Source: Pseudomonadota bacterium
Lineage (GTDB): Bacteria; Pseudomonadota; Alphaproteobacteria; Rhizobiales; Xanthobacteraceae
DNA length: 49,491 nt
Direction: 5' to 3'
NCBI GenBank assembly: GCA_023449855.1
Contig: JAEXHR010000131.1
Coordinates: 1 to 49,491 of the forward strand
A program made the translations under genes and the position numbers. The notes under the pieces are model-generated. The model was not told the DNA's origin, ran no database searches, and saw only the letters and a list, made by a program, of their open reading frames with translations. Below are positions 49,354 to 49,491 of this stretch, one piece after another. Position 1 is the first letter of the stretch; each line of letters begins with the position of its first letter.

Positions 49354-49491
49354 TCCCTCCCCCAAGCGTGGCGTAGCCACGCGCAGTGGGGAGGGCCGGG
49401 GTGGGGTCTCTCACCACGTGACGTCAGAGCGTAGGGAGAGACCCCACCCGTCTCGATGCTCGCTGAACGCTCGCATCGATCCACCCTCCCC
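49354..49491. repeat. Palindromic repeat, CCCTCCCC class, running to the window edge
   Basis: TCCCTCCCCC (49354-49363) with GTGGGGAGGG (49387-49396) enclose GCGTGGCGTAGCCACGC. A second pair, GGGGTGGGGTCTCTC and GGGAGAGACCCCACCC, follows, then CCACCCTCCCC at the edge. It appears to be a composite of at least two elements, cut by the window. Confidence 0.65.

Noticed and set aside
1..49491. tRNA, rRNA or riboswitch genes
   Set aside because: I scanned the gaps for cloverleaf-like arms and known conserved cores and saw none; a covariance-model search would be needed to be certain.

Overview
The window is GC-rich alphaproteobacterial chromosome, most likely from the Bradyrhizobium/Rhodopseudomonas/Afipia group. 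The main pointers are a cytochrome bc1 complex whose cytochrome b and c1 are one fused precursor (FbcH), a fused anthranilate synthase TrpE(G) behind a tandem-Trp leader peptide, a pim-type dicarboxylate beta-oxidation operon, and several families of short palindromic intergenic repeats. This is inference from gene content; no database was searched. I see no phage, IS element, CRISPR array, rRNA or tRNA.

Region 1 (1-3.2 kb): the end of a branched-chain-amino-acid-type ABC permease pair (livH, truncated livM), a divergent MarR regulator, and a glycerate 2-kinase.

Region 2 (3.4-22.6 kb) is one catabolic island. Five paralogous periplasmic binding proteins lie head to tail on the minus strand, most with their own terminator. 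Upstream of them is an iclR-livG-livF-livH-livM operon. Divergent from iclR is a beta-oxidation operon matching the pimF-A-B-C-D order (bifunctional hydratase/dehydrogenase, acyl-CoA ligase, thiolase, two acyl-CoA dehydrogenases). A perfect 15-bp palindrome sits between iclR and pimF and is the obvious candidate operator. The likely joint role is uptake of several dicarboxylic, fatty or aromatic-derived acids by interchangeable binding proteins feeding one permease, followed by CoA activation and beta-oxidation.

Region 3 (22.7-29.5 kb): tRNA methyltransferase TrmL, then a siderophore-iron module of two TonB-dependent receptors with a PepSY membrane protein between them.

Region 4 (29.4-32.7 kb): a 575-base gene-free stretch, then the bc1 operon petA-fbcH ending in a strong terminator.

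Region 5 (32.8-37.7 kb): a tightly coupled trio (BASS-family transporter, NAD-dependent epimerase/dehydratase, flavin monooxygenase, joined by two ATGA overlaps), a dienelactone-hydrolase-family enzyme and two GNAT acetyltransferases.

Region 6 (37.7-40.7 kb): trp leader/attenuator, trpE(G), and adenine phosphoribosyltransferase.

Region 7 (40.8-49.5 kb): a pair of paralogous ParA/MinD-like ATPases, a lemA-M48 protease operon, a large autotransporter, a small secreted protein with paired YTF motifs, and an Rsm22-like methyltransferase. Three classes of long palindromic repeats separate these genes.
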